A stretch of DNA of 64,000 bases from Tilletia caries (lineage: Eukaryota > Basidiomycota > Exobasidiomycetes > Tilletiales > Tilletiaceae). Made by a program: the position numbers and the translations under genes. How positions within the stretch are numbered: position 1 is the stretch's first letter; the number at the start of each line of letters is the position of its first letter. The stretch lies in assembly GCA_032718865.1 (NCBI GenBank), contig JALUTQ010000001.1:1488001-1552000 (forward strand), written 5' to 3'. Under the pieces are notes generated by a model that saw only the letters and a program-made list of their open reading frames with translations, searched no databases and was not told where the DNA came from. Positions 1 through 10,574 of the stretch are shown here, piece by piece.

Positions 1-412
1 GCGCGACAGAAGGCCACCCATGCGCGGACGACATCATCTGCCTCCCGGCGCGATGAAGCAGGAGCATCTCAAGCCGGTCGAGGTTAGGACCGGGCCGATG
101 TGCTCGAGCGAGTCCCTCCCGTTCATGGACGAGCCGTATCGGACGTCGGAGGACAGGCCCAGCGACGTCCGGAAGCCCACTAGCAGCTCAGAAGAACCTC
201 ACGCTGAGGTTGTGGTACAAGCAGCGACTAAGCCGGCTCCTTTCCAGCATCGGACCTGGCCGGACGCAACCTCTATGATCTGGACAGTCTGCTTGCAGGC
301 TGCATCTGTATTGCTCCGGAAACGAAGAGTCATTATCCAGCTGATGGTCAAGAAGGAGACACTCTGGACGCACACTGGCCAAGATTCAACTCAAGAACGA
401 CGTTGTTGCTGA
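1..412 (+). CDS. Possible 3' end of a gene entering from the left edge
   Basis: One forward frame stays open from the window edge to a TGA ending at 412. Its first ~250 bases show the GC-rich third positions typical of real exons here (runs of codons such as GAG, GTC, CCC, AGC). The peptide is Ser/Pro/Glu-rich with no recognisable domain. The last ~130 bases look less biased, so the real end could be an intron or an earlier stop in another frame. I do not recognise it, and it could be a chance open frame. Confidence 0.25.
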   Translation, partial: RDRRPPMRGRHHLPPGAMKQEHLKPVEVRTGPMCSSESLPFMDEPYRTSEDRPSDVRKPTSSSEEPHAEVVVQAATKPAPFQHRTWPDATSMIWTVCLQAASVLLRKRRVIIQLMVKKETLWTHTGQDSTQERRCC

Positions 413-688
413 TGCGCTGATTGGGACCTCAAAATTGCACTCAAGTGTGCACCTGATGATGCGCGCTCGTTTAACTCTCTTTGTGACCTATGATCAATCC
501 ATTCATTCATATATTTACCCTAGGGCTTTCTGGAGTGTGTGTTGAGGCATTGAGGTTCTATGAGCAGGAATGAATGAAAACTGTCGTGCATGATCGATTT
601 GAAACATCTGCCGTCCTCTCCGCCGCTGGACAGTGGACTGGCTGGGTCCCTCCCAGATCATGGGCTCCTGGTGCTTCTTCCTGCGACG
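413..688. other. Intergenic, no gene seen
   Basis: AT-richer sequence lying 3' of the surface-protein gene. It probably holds that gene's 3' untranslated region. I see no other feature. Confidence 0.5.
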
Positions 689-1537
689 CTAGCAGAAGAG
701 AAGCAGAAATCCGGACAAAGCCGAGACAAGGATACCTCCGACCGCGCCTCCGGCAATGGCGCCGACGTTGGATCTTCCGCCGTTGCTCTGGTCTGAGCTG
801 GGAAGAAAGCTGGTGCTCGCCGGCGCTCCCGTGGTGACGGTGATGAACGTTCCCGACGTAGATGAGGCGATGGTACTCCTAGTGCTGGTAGGTGTGGTCC
901 TGCTCGTGTTCGTGTTGGTGGTCGTGGTCGTCGAGCTCGTCGAGCTCGTCGTGGTAGTCGTAGTGCAGGCGCTGAGGTCGACAGCTTCGCTGACCTGCGA
1001 CGTGGACGACGAGCCGGTGGTAGGATCAACGAAGAAAGTGCCGCCAGCGTCAAGTACGGCGAACTATGGATTCGAGTGCACAGCGATTCACGGTCAGATG
1101 AAGGAAATGAGGCGTAAACATGGCGAGAAATTCCTAGTCACTCACCAGTGCTGTAGCGTCAGCATTGGTGGTGAATGGCACGGTCCAGGTGGCGGTGAGC
1201 CTAGTTGAAAGTTGGGTGGATGAAATGCCCGCGGATGCGAAAGACTGGTGAAGATGGAATATTCAGCTCGTAGTTGACGACACTCGACGAGCTCAAGACA
1301 TCCACAATCAACGGCACTCACAGTCTGATCCGCCTTATACTCTCCGAAGGCCCCACTGGTGCTGATCGAGATCCCGATCTGTGCACCCAATTGGGCTTCG
1401 GTTGGGGTCAACGTGACGACGTATTCGCAGGAGCCGCACGAGACCTGCTTAATGCTGGCTTCGAGGCCATTTGCTGAGCCAGGAAGGAAGGCCGATGCAG
1501 CGATGAGGGCGAGACCGCTCTTGCCGAAAAGACGCAT
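689..1537 (-). CDS. Secreted Thr/Ser-rich cell-surface protein, C-terminal hydrophobic anchor
   Basis: Three exons, 1322-1537, 1146-1244 and 689-1063, join in phase 0 to give 229 residues. The N-terminus (MRLFGKSGLALIAASAFL) is a signal peptide. A ~90-residue extracellular domain follows, with a CGSC motif and a beta-rich pattern (LTATWTVPF, AGGTFFVDP). Next comes a ~50-residue Thr/Ser tract expected to be O-mannosylated. The protein ends in GAIAGGAVGGILVSALSGFL plus three hydrophobic residues and C, which fits a GPI-attachment signal or a single membrane span. This architecture is typical of fungal wall-associated surface proteins. The fold resembles Kre9/KNH-type extracellular domains only loosely, and I cannot name a family. 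An in-frame ATG at 1567 is an alternative start, but the start at 1537 puts the signal peptide at the terminus. The exon sum is a whole number of codons, so the splice model is good. The molecular function is unknown. Confidence 0.75.
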
Positions 1538-2621
1538 GGCGAGCGTCGCTCGTCCTTTTCTGTGCACCTTGGGTAGGGAGGACTCTGAGCACCTTCGTCG
1601 ACTGGAATATGCTCCTCTTGAGCGCTGTTGAGATCTGTGAAGGTGATGGAGGAAGGGGCAAGACGGCGACAGAGAGGAAAAGCAGTGAGCCTACGACTAT
1701 GGTTCATGGGTCTTCTGCAGAGGAGGTCAATCGTGTCCCGTTTATATTAGCAATAAGCCAAATAGCCACCGTAGTCAGGACCTCAGGTACGTCAATAAAT
1801 GTAGGTGCCAACCCGCCAAGCGGTACGTACACGACGAGTTAGGCCTGAGTTGTCTTTGCCCCTACCGCTCCTGCATGTTGCAAACCGCAACGAGCAGCAG
1901 GTAGCGGATCAGGATCGTCGCGAAGTTTGGCGGGCCAAGTGTCGAGCCATACGAGGGTCGAGGACGTTCTCACAATTCGAGGGTCTCGAAAGTTGCGCTG
2001 GCTGTGCCTGTGCATGCGTTCATGTGCTCCTCGCACTCGTGCTCCTGCCTCCTGGGCGTGTCGGGATGCGAATCACTGCAAGAGGAGTCGAAAAGATGCT
2101 GACAAGCCGTCGTTGTCTTACAGCAAGCATTTCGCGCATCAGCCAGCCTGCGAACTGTGGGAGTATGTAGTAGTGTCAGCTGTGAACTGAGAAATCTGAA
2201 GCTGGAAGCGGGAAGCCTGAGAAGTCTCCAGAAGTCAGTAATCAGCATTTTGGAGAAGTCGAGGCGGCCTGCTTGCGGTGCGAAGATGCAAGGTTCTGCG
2301 CCTACCCGCTGCGCGCTGCGGCCCATGCAAGACATGACAGGTACATGCCTGGAGTCTATCTGGATGGACCTCGTTGACGAAGTGCATGGTGGCGATCGAG
2401 GTAAGAGCTCAGCATTTATCGATCATGTACATAGCTCTACCTCTGAGCATTGCACATCTTTACCACTACCATCACCACCGTTGCCACCGTCACGCACTCA
2501 CTGCTCCTTGACGCTTCCGTTCAAGGCAGGCGTCGACAATCCCAGCCCAGACAGTAGACAGCCTTTCGTCAAAGTAAGGATCGCGCACAGCTCCTGTTGG
2601 CTACTCTGAGCCCGGCGCGAA
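1538..2621. other. Divergent intergenic region of 1.1 kb
   Basis: Separates the minus-strand surface-protein gene from the plus-strand J-protein gene and should carry both promoters. Several short open frames occur, but none has consistent codon bias or a domain. A pyrimidine-rich stretch (2455-2520) precedes the J-protein start. Confidence 0.5.
1741..1746 (-). promoter_or_regulatory. TATA-like box for the surface-protein gene
   Basis: TATAAA on the minus strand about 200 bp upstream of the ATG at 1537. The position is plausible for a fungal core promoter. This rests on motif and location only. Confidence 0.3.
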
Positions 2622-4034
2622 ATGTCCTCCGGCCTCCCAGATCCGTACACGATCCTGGGTCTTGACCAGGAACAAGCGAGCGATCCGCGGACAGTCCGAC
2701 AGGCGTACTACCGCGAGGCTCTGCACTGGCACCCGGACCGCGCCCTCCCCGAGCGCAAGCAAGAATGCGAATCTCGCTTCAAGGAAGTCGCCCAGTCGTT
2801 CGAGCTCCTCTCCGACCCTGCCTCCCGGCGCGCCTATGACGACCGCGTGGCACAGGAGGCCGCCACTGCCGAGTACGAACGTGGTATGGCTGCGGACAGA
2901 GCTCAATGGGGTCGTCGCCAGCAGCAGCAGCAGCAATCACAACCGCAGCAGCAGCATGATCCTTGGGGTGGGTGGCAACATCAGCACCAGCAACAACAAC
3001 ACCCTTTCTTCCGCCCGCACTTCCACCATCCCGCCTCCGCCTCCGCCTCCGCCTCCGCCTTCTTCGGCCAGCACGCCCAAGGTCCAGCAGCATGGAACCC
3101 CTTCGGCTTCCCGCCCTCACACGGCTTTGCCGCACGCCCGTCTGCCGACCCATTCCAGCTGTTCGACGAGATGGCCGGAGGCCGCGGCGCCAACTCCATC
3201 TTTGCTCATCATGCGCGCATGATGAATGACATGCACGCGCAAGCATCGGCAAGGGAGCGCAGCGCAGCTTCTGACACGCGCTCGTCTCCCATGGACGACT
3301 TTTTCCGCGACTTCGAGCAGGAGACGTCCCGGGAGAGGGAGCCGTCGCGCGAGGACTTTTCCTCCCGTCGCACTCCTCGACCCCGAAACCAGCGGGGAGA
3401 TGAAGACTGGGGTCGGGCGCCCGCGGCAAATCGGACTTACAGTGCTCGGGTGGAAGTGGACGACGAAGTACCCGACATCGGACGTCTGTTCGCCCACATC
3501 GGCAGCTCGCTCCTCTCTGCTCTGCCTGCCCTTGTCGATCACGCCCTCGGAAGCTACGTCACTCACGACGGCGCTTACGACGAACAACAGCGCAACAACA
3601 ACAACAACAACTACAACAACAACAACAACAACAATCGATTCCAGTCCTCGTTCTCTTCTTTCCAGAGCAGCAGCAGCTCGAATTACGGTGCTGGCGGGCC
3701 GGCGGGCCTGGTTAGTGAGAGCGAACAGACGAGAATCGTCAATGGAAGACGACAGACAGTCCGGCGCAAGGTTGATGCAGAGGTAAGTCTCTTGATCATC
3801 CCCCAAACTCTTCGATGCTTACAGCGTCGGCGAGGCTCCTCGTACCGGGCCTCTTGGGAATCCAATATCCATGCTGCGAAACAACTTGGACTCACCTTTC
3901 TCTCTCCCATCCGTCTGCAGGGCAACGAGACGGTCGAAATCCTGCACAACGACGGACGCCGGACGGTGACTGTCAATGGCTTGCCCGACAGCAGTGACGG
4001 ATCGTCTCGTCGCGAACGAATCATCGAACTCTGA
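2622..4034 (+). CDS. J-domain (Hsp40/DnaJ) co-chaperone, class B/C type
   Basis: The protein opens with a J domain at residues ~7-75. It has YTILGL, the invariant HPD at 37-39 that stimulates Hsp70 ATPase, and the helix III-IV signature FELLSDPASRRAYDDR. There is no zinc-finger or classical DnaJ C-terminal domain. A Gln/His- and Ala/Ser-rich low-complexity middle follows, including an AAC-repeat Asn tract at about 3595-3635, and then a short beta-rich tail (ETVEILHNDGRRTVTVNG). A 138-nt intron (3783-3920, GTAAGT..CAG) splits the tail. It is in frame, so an unspliced reading is also open, but removing it joins VDAE to GNETVEI naturally and gives 424 residues. The tail resembles DNAJB6/DNAJB2-like proteins. 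The protein is probably cytosolic or nuclear, since no signal peptide or membrane span is visible. Confidence 0.85.
   Translation: MSSGLPDPYTILGLDQEQASDPRTVRQAYYREALHWHPDRALPERKQECESRFKEVAQSFELLSDPASRRAYDDRVAQEAATAEYERGMAADRAQWGRRQQQQQQSQPQQQHDPWGGWQHQHQQQQHPFFRPHFHHPASASASASAFFGQHAQGPAAWNPFGFPPSHGFAARPSADPFQLFDEMAGGRGANSIFAHHARMMNDMHAQASARERSAASDTRSSPMDDFFRDFEQETSREREPSREDFSSRRTPRPRNQRGDEDWGRAPAANRTYSARVEVDDEVPDIGRLFAHIGSSLLSALPALVDHALGSYVTHDGAYDEQQRNNNNNNYNNNNNNNRFQSSFSSFQSSSSSNYGAGGPAGLVSESEQTRIVNGRRQTVRRKVDAEVSLLIIPQTLRCLQRRRGSSYRASWESNIHAAKQLGLTFLSPIRLQGNETVEILHNDGRRTVTVNGLPDSSDGSSRRERIIEL
3593..3640 (+). repeat. AAC trinucleotide repeat coding for an Asn tract
   Basis: Imperfect (AAC)n inside the J-protein gene, encoding a run of Asn broken by one Tyr. 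It is likely length-variable between strains. Confidence 0.8.
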
Positions 4035-4667
4035 GGGTCGCGAGAACCAGTCTCGATCAATCATCATCCATCCCATTTCGCTCAGCGGCTCCAATTCCTT
4101 CCCCCCCTTTGCATACTACGCTGACACCTCAAGGAGGGCACGCACCACGGATCCGCATCAAGGTCCCGAGTGACGGCAGCCTAATCGACTTTCTCCCCAT
4201 CTTCGCATTCAACATCATTCGCCAAGTTTCACATACACGCATTCCACTCACACACATACGGGCCTGGGCCAGGAGCACCCTCTACAGACACGATTACGGC
4301 GGGCCTTCCCCGTGCGCCCAGGCTCTTTCCACCACTCATTGCTTGCAAAATATCATTCGCTCTGTTCTCGCATTCTTGTCACTGTATCATTCCAAACCAC
4401 CTCAAGCAATACATCTCCACTTCACCTACGTATGTCGTGACGCGTGACGACTGTTGCATCTCAACGATTGCTTACAGGTTTGTGAACGGACATCGGCCAT
4501 CGCACGGAGGAACGAGATCATTTACTGGCTGGCGTGCCTCACGGGAGACCTGACTGACTGACTGACTGACTGACTGACTGACTGACTGACTGACTGACTG
4601 ACTGACTGACTGACTAAGAAAGCGGCACATGCGAGTGAAGAGATGGAAGTGGACAACGTAACTTGGA
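4035..4667. other. Tail-to-tail intergenic region
   Basis: Lies between the 3' ends of the J-protein and aquaporin genes and should contain both 3' untranslated regions. Apart from the tetranucleotide repeat at 4551-4614 I see no gene. Confidence 0.5.
4551..4614. repeat. (TGAC)n tetranucleotide microsatellite
   Basis: About 16 perfect TGAC units in a row, just downstream of the aquaporin stop. It is a clean candidate length-polymorphic marker. Confidence 0.95.
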
Positions 4668-6171
4668 TCAATGGCATTGCCAGCGAGATGGAAGGAAGCA
4701 GATGAGGAACGATGACAAGGCGGACGACAACAACGAAGGCGGCGACGAGAGGAGGAGAAGAGCAGGGATGCGTGGGAGATGCGTGAGGGATGCGTGGGGA
4801 GTGCGTGAGAGATGCGTGAGGGATGCGTGGTAGAGCATGAAGGCGACAAAGGCACCGCTGAAGGGGCCGACGTAGTAGATCCAGGCGGTGCCGTCGAATT
4901 CTGCGATGAGTACATTGCGTCAACGACTCTGTTCAGGATGTCTGTTGACAGAAGATACAGCACTCACCACCAGCAATAACATCGGGGCCGAGCGAACGTG
5001 CCGGGTTGAGCGAACCTCCCGTAAGACCTGTTGCCCACAATTCCGCAAGGAAGAGACTGATAAGGAGAAACAACCGGAAAGACGCGTGAGTAAGACACTA
5101 CACTTCGCAAATCAAGGTCGAAGGCGAGACACTCACGAAAGTCCAATACCGACGGGGGCCAAGAATGTTGCCTTGTGCTTCTCGCCAGCCAACATGAAGA
5201 TGGAGAACATAAGCAACGCAGTGCAGAAGAACTCAATGAAGAACCCTTGCGCGATCGTCGTCGCACCACCAAGCTTCGTCCGCACATTGATACCACCGGG
5301 CGTAATCAACTGCGCCACACCCGCAGCCGCAATAGCAGACGCGAACTGGATCGTGCCCAAGATGATGGCGCGGTACCACGTAATAGCGTCCGCGAGCAAC
5401 AGACCGAGTGTGACAGCCGGGTTGAAGAGCCCACCGCTGACGCGGAAGAAGATCCACGCGTTCACGGCGAGCGAGAAGCCGAAGCCGAGACTACTGAACA
5501 GGAGCTGGTTCGTGTTGAGCGAGGGGGAGGAGTCGGCCGCGCCTTGGACTTGCGATGTGCTGAGGCCGTGAGCTGTTGTTGACCGGCGATGGTAGCGATA
5601 CCGAAACTGAAGAGCAAGAAGAGGAAGGTGCCGCAGAATTCGGCGACGCCGGCGATAATCTGGGAGTGGCGCAGGGGAACAAAGGGAGTCAGTTTTCATC
5701 GTTCGATGCACTGATTCATGAGCACAAGGCCCAGAATGTGTCTCTACTCACCTCGTTCTTGATGACTAGACACTTTCGCATCTTCTCGACATCGGTGTTG
5801 TCATCAGTGTGCATGAAGGCTGAGATCATGGAACATCGCCAGAAAGAGACACGTAACAATGTCAGCCCTACGCACTCTGAATGATCCAACCCAACCCTGA
5901 AACCTCCTCCACGGGTCCACATTAGAGGAAACTCACCAGGAAGCTTCTTCGCAATCTGCCTGTGTTCCCTCTGCTTCTTCTCCTTCTTCTGCTTATGCAG
6001 GTGCACCTTCCGGATATGGTGGTGATGACGCCTCCGTTCCGCCTGCTTCTCATCCGAGTCCTCGAGCTCCACCCGGTTCTTGGTGTTGGTCCGGCTCATG
6101 TTCTTGCCGCCGTTCTCGAGGATGCCGGCGGAGTCGAAGCCGGCGTGGTTAGATTTCTCTAGGTCGGCCAT
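4668..6171 (-). CDS. Aquaporin / aquaglyceroporin (MIP family) with one unresolved frame step
   Basis: Membrane channel for water or small solutes. Exons: 5937-6171, 5752-5819, 5137-5659, 4968-5056 and 4668-4900. The N-tail is long, charged and His-rich. TM1 (IIAGVAEFCGTFLFLLF) begins the third exon. The first NPA box is in GGLFNPAVTLG and the second in GGSLNPARSLGPDV, and both pore loops are intact. Exons 3 and 4 join as VGIGLS/LFLAELWATG. The last helix (WIYYVGPFSGAFVAFMLYH) is followed by a tail of ~50 residues that comes from a short tandem DNA repeat. The frame needed for TM1 and the frame needed from about 5570 downward differ. The exon sum is two nucleotides over a whole number of codons, so there is either an indel near 5560-5585 or a very short intron. 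The fungal X-intrinsic or yeast-AQY-like subfamily cannot be told apart here. Confidence 0.85.
4745..4845. repeat. Degenerate ~11-bp tandem repeat (GGGATGCGTGA)
   Basis: Repeated GGGATGCGTGAG-like units on the plus strand. On the minus strand they encode the aquaporin C-terminal tail after the last transmembrane helix. Confidence 0.7.
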
Positions 6172-6317
6172 TGTGATTGTGGGTTTTTGGGCTATCTGAG
6201 AAAGGATTGAATGGTGTTCGTGTTGGGGAGTGGTGAGGTCGTTGGAGAGGGAGTAGACTCAGGAAAAAAAGAGTAGTGTGCTGTAGGACGAAGATTACTG
6301 CGTGTTGGAGTCGTGCC

Positions 6318-6324
6318 TTTTATA
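6318..6324 (-). promoter_or_regulatory. TATA box of the aquaporin gene
   Basis: TATAAAA on the minus strand, about 150 bp upstream of the aquaporin ATG at 6171. The distance suits a fungal TATA promoter. Confidence 0.45.
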
Positions 6325-6418
6325 GCCTCGAAGGTGGTCGATAGTTCAATGTCCGCTTGCAAGGATATGAAGTACGTCCGTAGAGGATGTCGTCCTGTGA
6401 CCTAGGAGTGAGTAATTT

Positions 6419-6434
6419 GGGGGGGGGGGGGGGG
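6419..6434 (+). repeat. Poly-G homopolymer
   Basis: Sixteen consecutive G residues in the spacer between the aquaporin and cyclophilin genes. Its length may be inaccurate in the assembly. Confidence 0.9.
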
Positions 6435-6669
6435 AAGGGAACGCTGGAGATGAAGAAGGAGACAACCGCTTATAAAGGGAGAGGAAGCAGAGAAAAAAGG
6501 TTAGCAGAAAAATGGAACATTGAGCTTAACCCCCTAGCGACATCGAAACAGGAGAGAATTCTATAATCCTGTGATTAATGTGATACATCAACGAAGCAAG
6601 AACATATGCTGTGAAATTTAGTCTGACCAGAATGAGCGCACTCAGCTTTTTCTCGTACATGTTAGGCAG

Positions 6670-8234
6670 CTACCGCCTTCGGGGCGGCGGACTGGCCTCC
6701 CGACGCCGTTCTCCAAGGCGATTCCGATCGCGATCCCGGTCGTCGTCGCGGCGATAACCATCTTCCCTTCTCCTGTTCCCGCCGTCTGTTCGTCTCCGCC
6801 CATCATCCCGACCGGACGCTTCTGGTCGTTCATACCTGTCCCGCTGCCGGTGCCCGCTACGATCTCCCCCTCGATCGTAATCGCGATCACGCCGATCCGC
6901 CCCAGAGGTAGGTCCCGACTGACCCGGAGCACTGCCCTCTGTAGCCGCTTTCCTCCCACCCTTCCGCTGCCCGCTGAGCCAATCGCCGTGAAGCTTGCTG
7001 ACTGATTGGGAGAAGTCGACCCAGATGCGCCGGTCATCGATGAGCGTGTTTTGCATCTTGAAGTAGGCCTGTGGATCGCGCATGCACATGGATGGTTAGC
7101 TGGATGTCTCTGTCGAATGGGGTCATGTTTCCTTCTCACCATTTCCGCATATTCCCTTTCCGCAAACTCGATGAATGCATACTGCAAAGAGTCCCCGCTC
7201 TGGAATGAGAAGTGGAAAAGAAGCAGTCAGCATTCACCTCTGAGCATCTGCGAGCGGATCGCCTCACCTTCTTATCCTTGATGACCTCACAGGTCAAGAT
7301 CTGGCCAAAGCGACTGAAGATGAGCTCGAGATCCTCGCTCCGGGTGACAGGGTTGAGCTTGCAGATGAACAGGATGTTCTCGGGTGGTCTGATCTCGGCA
7401 AAGGGCAAATCTCCGACCATCTCGAGCGTGAGGGCGGCCGCTTTGCTGTTCTTGGCTCGTTCGTTTGCTTCGCGCTCTTCGGGTGCTAAGTCGGTGTCTT
7501 CCGTCTGGGCTGCCTCGGCTTCTGAGAGACGGACGGAGGCGAGCTGTTCGGGGGTCGGCGAGGGCGTCCGAGAGGGTACCCGCATGCCCGGCGGGTCTGG
7601 GAAGGGATCATCTGTCGCAGCCAGAAAGAGGATATCCCACGTCAGATGTAAGCGCTGAGATAGAGAGTACCAAAACCTGGATATTGTACTCACCAAGTAC
7701 GACCACACCCCGAATGCGAATGTCGGTAAGGGGTCGGTTCTGATCGTCGGTAAAGGCAGCGTCGAGCTTGTCAAGCGCTGCGCCGGGTTCGGCTCCTTCG
7801 ACGACGTGTCCGATGACCGCATGCTTGCCGTCGAGGTAGTCGATGTTATCTGCGAGGGTGATAAAGAACTGGCTTCCGGCTACCAGCTGCGTCTGGCCTG
7901 TATGCGTAGGATGAGGCCGTTCGACCAGCGCGAGGCTCAGGGTTCCGCGCGTCCGATGTTTGAGCGAGGCGGGCATCTCGGGGCTGAAGAAGCGGTCGGC
8001 TCCGGTAGCGGACGACGACGACGCGATATGACTCCAGACGGATTCTCCGCCCTGTCCCGAGTTGGTTGGGTCGCCAGACTGTGCAAGAAAGCGGGATTGG
8101 ACGGAGAAGAAGGTGGTATAGTTGTAGTAGTAGGACTTGCAGAGCTTGAGGAAGTTCTTCGTTGCGCGCGGACAGAGATCGGTCTCGAGGTCGAGCACGA
8201 TGTCGCCCACGCTCGTCTCCAGCAGCACGCTCAT
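6670..8234 (-). CDS. PPIL4: PPIL4-type nuclear cyclophilin with RRM domain
   Basis: Four exons (7694-8234, 7268-7611, 7140-7199, 6670-7068) give 447 residues. Residues 1 to ~180 are a divergent cyclophilin domain beginning [16 protein letters not shown]. Here the strand that normally carries the catalytic Arg reads [14 protein letters not shown], so the canonical active-site Arg is not in place, as in PPIL4 relatives. A linker with [10 protein letters not shown] and the family signature LEMVGDLP leads to an RRM containing LFICKLNP (RNP2-like) and LQYAFIEF (RNP1-like). The protein ends in an RD/RS-rich tail of the kind found in spliceosome-associated factors. It is probably a nuclear pre-mRNA processing factor. 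The start at 8234 matches the family N-terminus. An in-frame upstream extension to 8297 is open but unconserved. The 60-nt third exon encodes RNP1. Confidence 0.93.
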
Positions 8235-8518
8235 CCTTTCCGCTTTCCTTGTCGCTGTCGCTGTCGCCAACGTCGTGGTCGGCGCCATCGCCATCATGAA
8301 GCGGCTCGAGCTCCAGATGCAATGTTTGGATCGTTGCGCAACGATCTTGAGATGAGACTCTGAGGTCTGGGATGTGAGACCCTCTCAAGCTGCGGTCTCA
8401 CCGATCTGGCATTCGCGCCCACTGGACCAGCCAGCCATACATACACGCGCAGGCCCCCTCGTATGCTCATTGCTCCCTTCCTCACTCCCTCCCATTCGCC
8501 AGTCTCTCGTTGCCTCTG
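8235..8518. promoter_or_regulatory. Divergent promoter region, PPIL4 (-) and hydrolase A (+)
   Basis: The 284 bp between two divergent ATGs must hold both start regions. The hydrolase side is CT-rich just before its ATG. No clear TATA element is seen. Confidence 0.45.
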
Positions 8519-10574
8519 ATGCGCTGCGCCGGTACTTCCCTCGCCCTCCTCGCCACCGCGGCAGGCCTCGTTTCCGCGCGTCTCCAGCCGCTTCCTCACC
8601 AGTCCCACCTCGACCGCCGCGGCGCTCCGTCCGACGACGTCCTCGACATCAACAACTACCTCGCAAAGTACTACAACAACGGAGACAACCCCATCGGACA
8701 CAAGGACGGCGACGCGGGCGGACAGGTCGTCGAGATCACCAGTGCTACGGGCGCCGATGATAACTCGCAGTCGCCTCAGTGCGCGTCAACCATCTTCGTC
8801 GGAGGAGCGGCGGTCAACGGCGCATTCAATACCGGATGGCAGGCCTTGCCTCAGCTTACTGGCTTTGATCTCCTCCGAGACATCGCAGTCACTGACGGGG
8901 ACGTCGTGCAGCCGTACTACCAGCTCAGCGGACGCACCGCTTCCCAGGTTAAGCGTATCATCTGGGTCCAGCCTGGTCTGCCCCGTGATAGCTGGAAGTG
9001 AGTCCCTTCAATTTTTCCCCATACTTGGATCCTCAAACGTGCGTGCTGATCGCCTCTTGGAATCGTCCTACTTCTAGGTATGTCAACCTGATCCGAAACG
9101 CCATGCTCTGCGCTGCCGCGAACTCGTCCAACAACATCAAGCTCTCCGAAATCATGATCATGGCCCCTGCTTGGCTCAACACGGACGACGCCAGTGCTGG
9201 AGCAGCCCAGGTGAGTCACACTCTTTAAACCTAATCCCCTTCAAGGCCTGCGCTGATCTTGCATGCCCAACTGCCCGCAGTCCAAAGACGTCGTCTTCAG
9301 CAAGGGAAGCTGGAACATCGGCTCGCTCTCCCAGGGCCCGGGTTCCGCCAGCGTCTCCTCCTACACCGTCATGGACAAATTGATCGAGGCCTCCCTCCAG
9401 CGCTTCCCAAACACGAACCAAGTCTGGCTTGCGGGTCACTCTCTCGGAGCGAGCTTTGTGCAACGATATGCCCTGGTCAGGAAGCCTGACGACCAAGATG
9501 CTAACATCAACTAGTGCGTACTTTGACGCGGCCGTCGAATCTTGGTTCCCGACAAATCTTCCTGGTCCCTTCTGAAGTCTTGCTGACACATCTCTATTTG
9601 CACGGTGTTAAACAGCTGGAGTGGTAACGCTGGCTCGTTCGTATCATCGTCCCGCCTCAGGGATGTTCCCGAAACGAAGCATCTCCCTAGTTGCTAACCA
9701 TCCTTCTTCTTCTCTTTTCTTCCCAGGTACGCTTGGCCCACCAACAACAGGCCCATCAGTCCCTCGGGAAGCTGTGCAAGCACCTTTGACAACTGGGCAT
9801 ACGGCATCAGCTCGGGTGACGCTCCCATCTACCGCAAGTCGGACGTCCAGGCCAACGTAACTGAAGTCCGCCAGGAATACTACAACCGTCGTGTCGTAAT
9901 TGCCCTTGGCCTGGCCGATGATGGAGCAGGAGTGAGTCTTTCTTCCCTCAAATTAAGTGGGATGTTGCTCTGCAAATATTGCATTTATTTCTGAGCTCAC
10001 GTATTTTGGATGCCGCTCGCCCTTTCCAGGACTCTGCGTGCGCGGCTCAATTCGAGGGAACCACTCACTTGTCGCGCGGACAGAATCTGCAGAAGGAGTT
10101 GCAGAGTCAGCCTGGTGGCCAACCCGCCAACCATGCATTCGAGTGAGTCTCCGTTTCGTTGTATTTCTGCACCATGACCACAAGGAACTGACCTTGGTTC
10201 CTTGTGAACCCTTCAGCTACGTTGAAGGCGTCGCACATGAGGACTACCTGATGTTTTCCTCTCCCGCGGCGCTGAACCACCTGTTCGTCGAGAACTACAA
10301 TGTGAAGAGAACGAGCTCGAACTCTGGCAGCAACTCTGGCAGCAACACTGGCAGCAACAGTGGAAACGGCGGGACCAAGAACGGCAACGGAAGTGGGTCT
10401 TCCAGCAACGGCAACAACAACAGCAACAGCAACGGCAACGGCAACAACAATGGCAGCAGCAACACCGGTGGCAGTGGCAGCGGTGCAGGTCTCCGTGCTG
10501 AACTTGTCGCTGGTGCTCCCCTTGCGATGGCCGGCGCCGTCGTTCTGGCCGTGCTCGGCAGCGGACTGTGGTGA
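8519..10574 (+). CDS. Secreted, probably GPI-anchored alpha/beta-hydrolase (paralogue A)
   Basis: Seven exons (8519-8997, 9078-9210, 9281-9513, 9616-9636, 9727-9931, 10030-10142, 10217-10574) sum to 513 codons plus stop. A signal peptide (MRCAGTSLALLATAAG) precedes a conserved block (PSDDVLDINNYL). The nucleophile elbow is LAGHSLGAS. A downstream His in GVAHEDYLMFSSP is the likely catalytic His. The C-terminus is a ~60-residue Asn/Gly/Ser linker followed by a hydrophobic end (AGAPLAMAGAVVLAVLG), as expected for a GPI signal. The substrate is unknown. Esterase or lipase activity is an inference from the GxSxG motif only. Exon 4 is just 21 nt and starts at a good CAG acceptor but uses a weak GTTCGT donor. 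It is needed to give WSGNAGSYAWP, which matches WLGNPGSYVWP in the neighbouring paralogue. The first ATG at 8519 is used because it opens the signal peptide. Confidence 0.85.

Larger units (their letters stand above)
6172..6669. other. Intergenic: aquaporin promoter and PPIL4 3' region
   Basis: Head-to-tail spacer on the minus strand. It carries the TATA box at 6318-6324 and a 16-G homopolymer at 6419-6434. No gene is seen. Confidence 0.5.

Noticed and set aside
2157..2609. 150-codon frame just upstream of the J-protein gene
   Set aside because: It has a mixed low-bias codon pattern, no domain, and overlaps the expected promoter and leader.
3117..3806. 229-codon antisense frame in the J-protein gene, with a poly-Val run
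   Set aside because: It is complementary to the AAC repeat and the coding exon, and is a shadow only.
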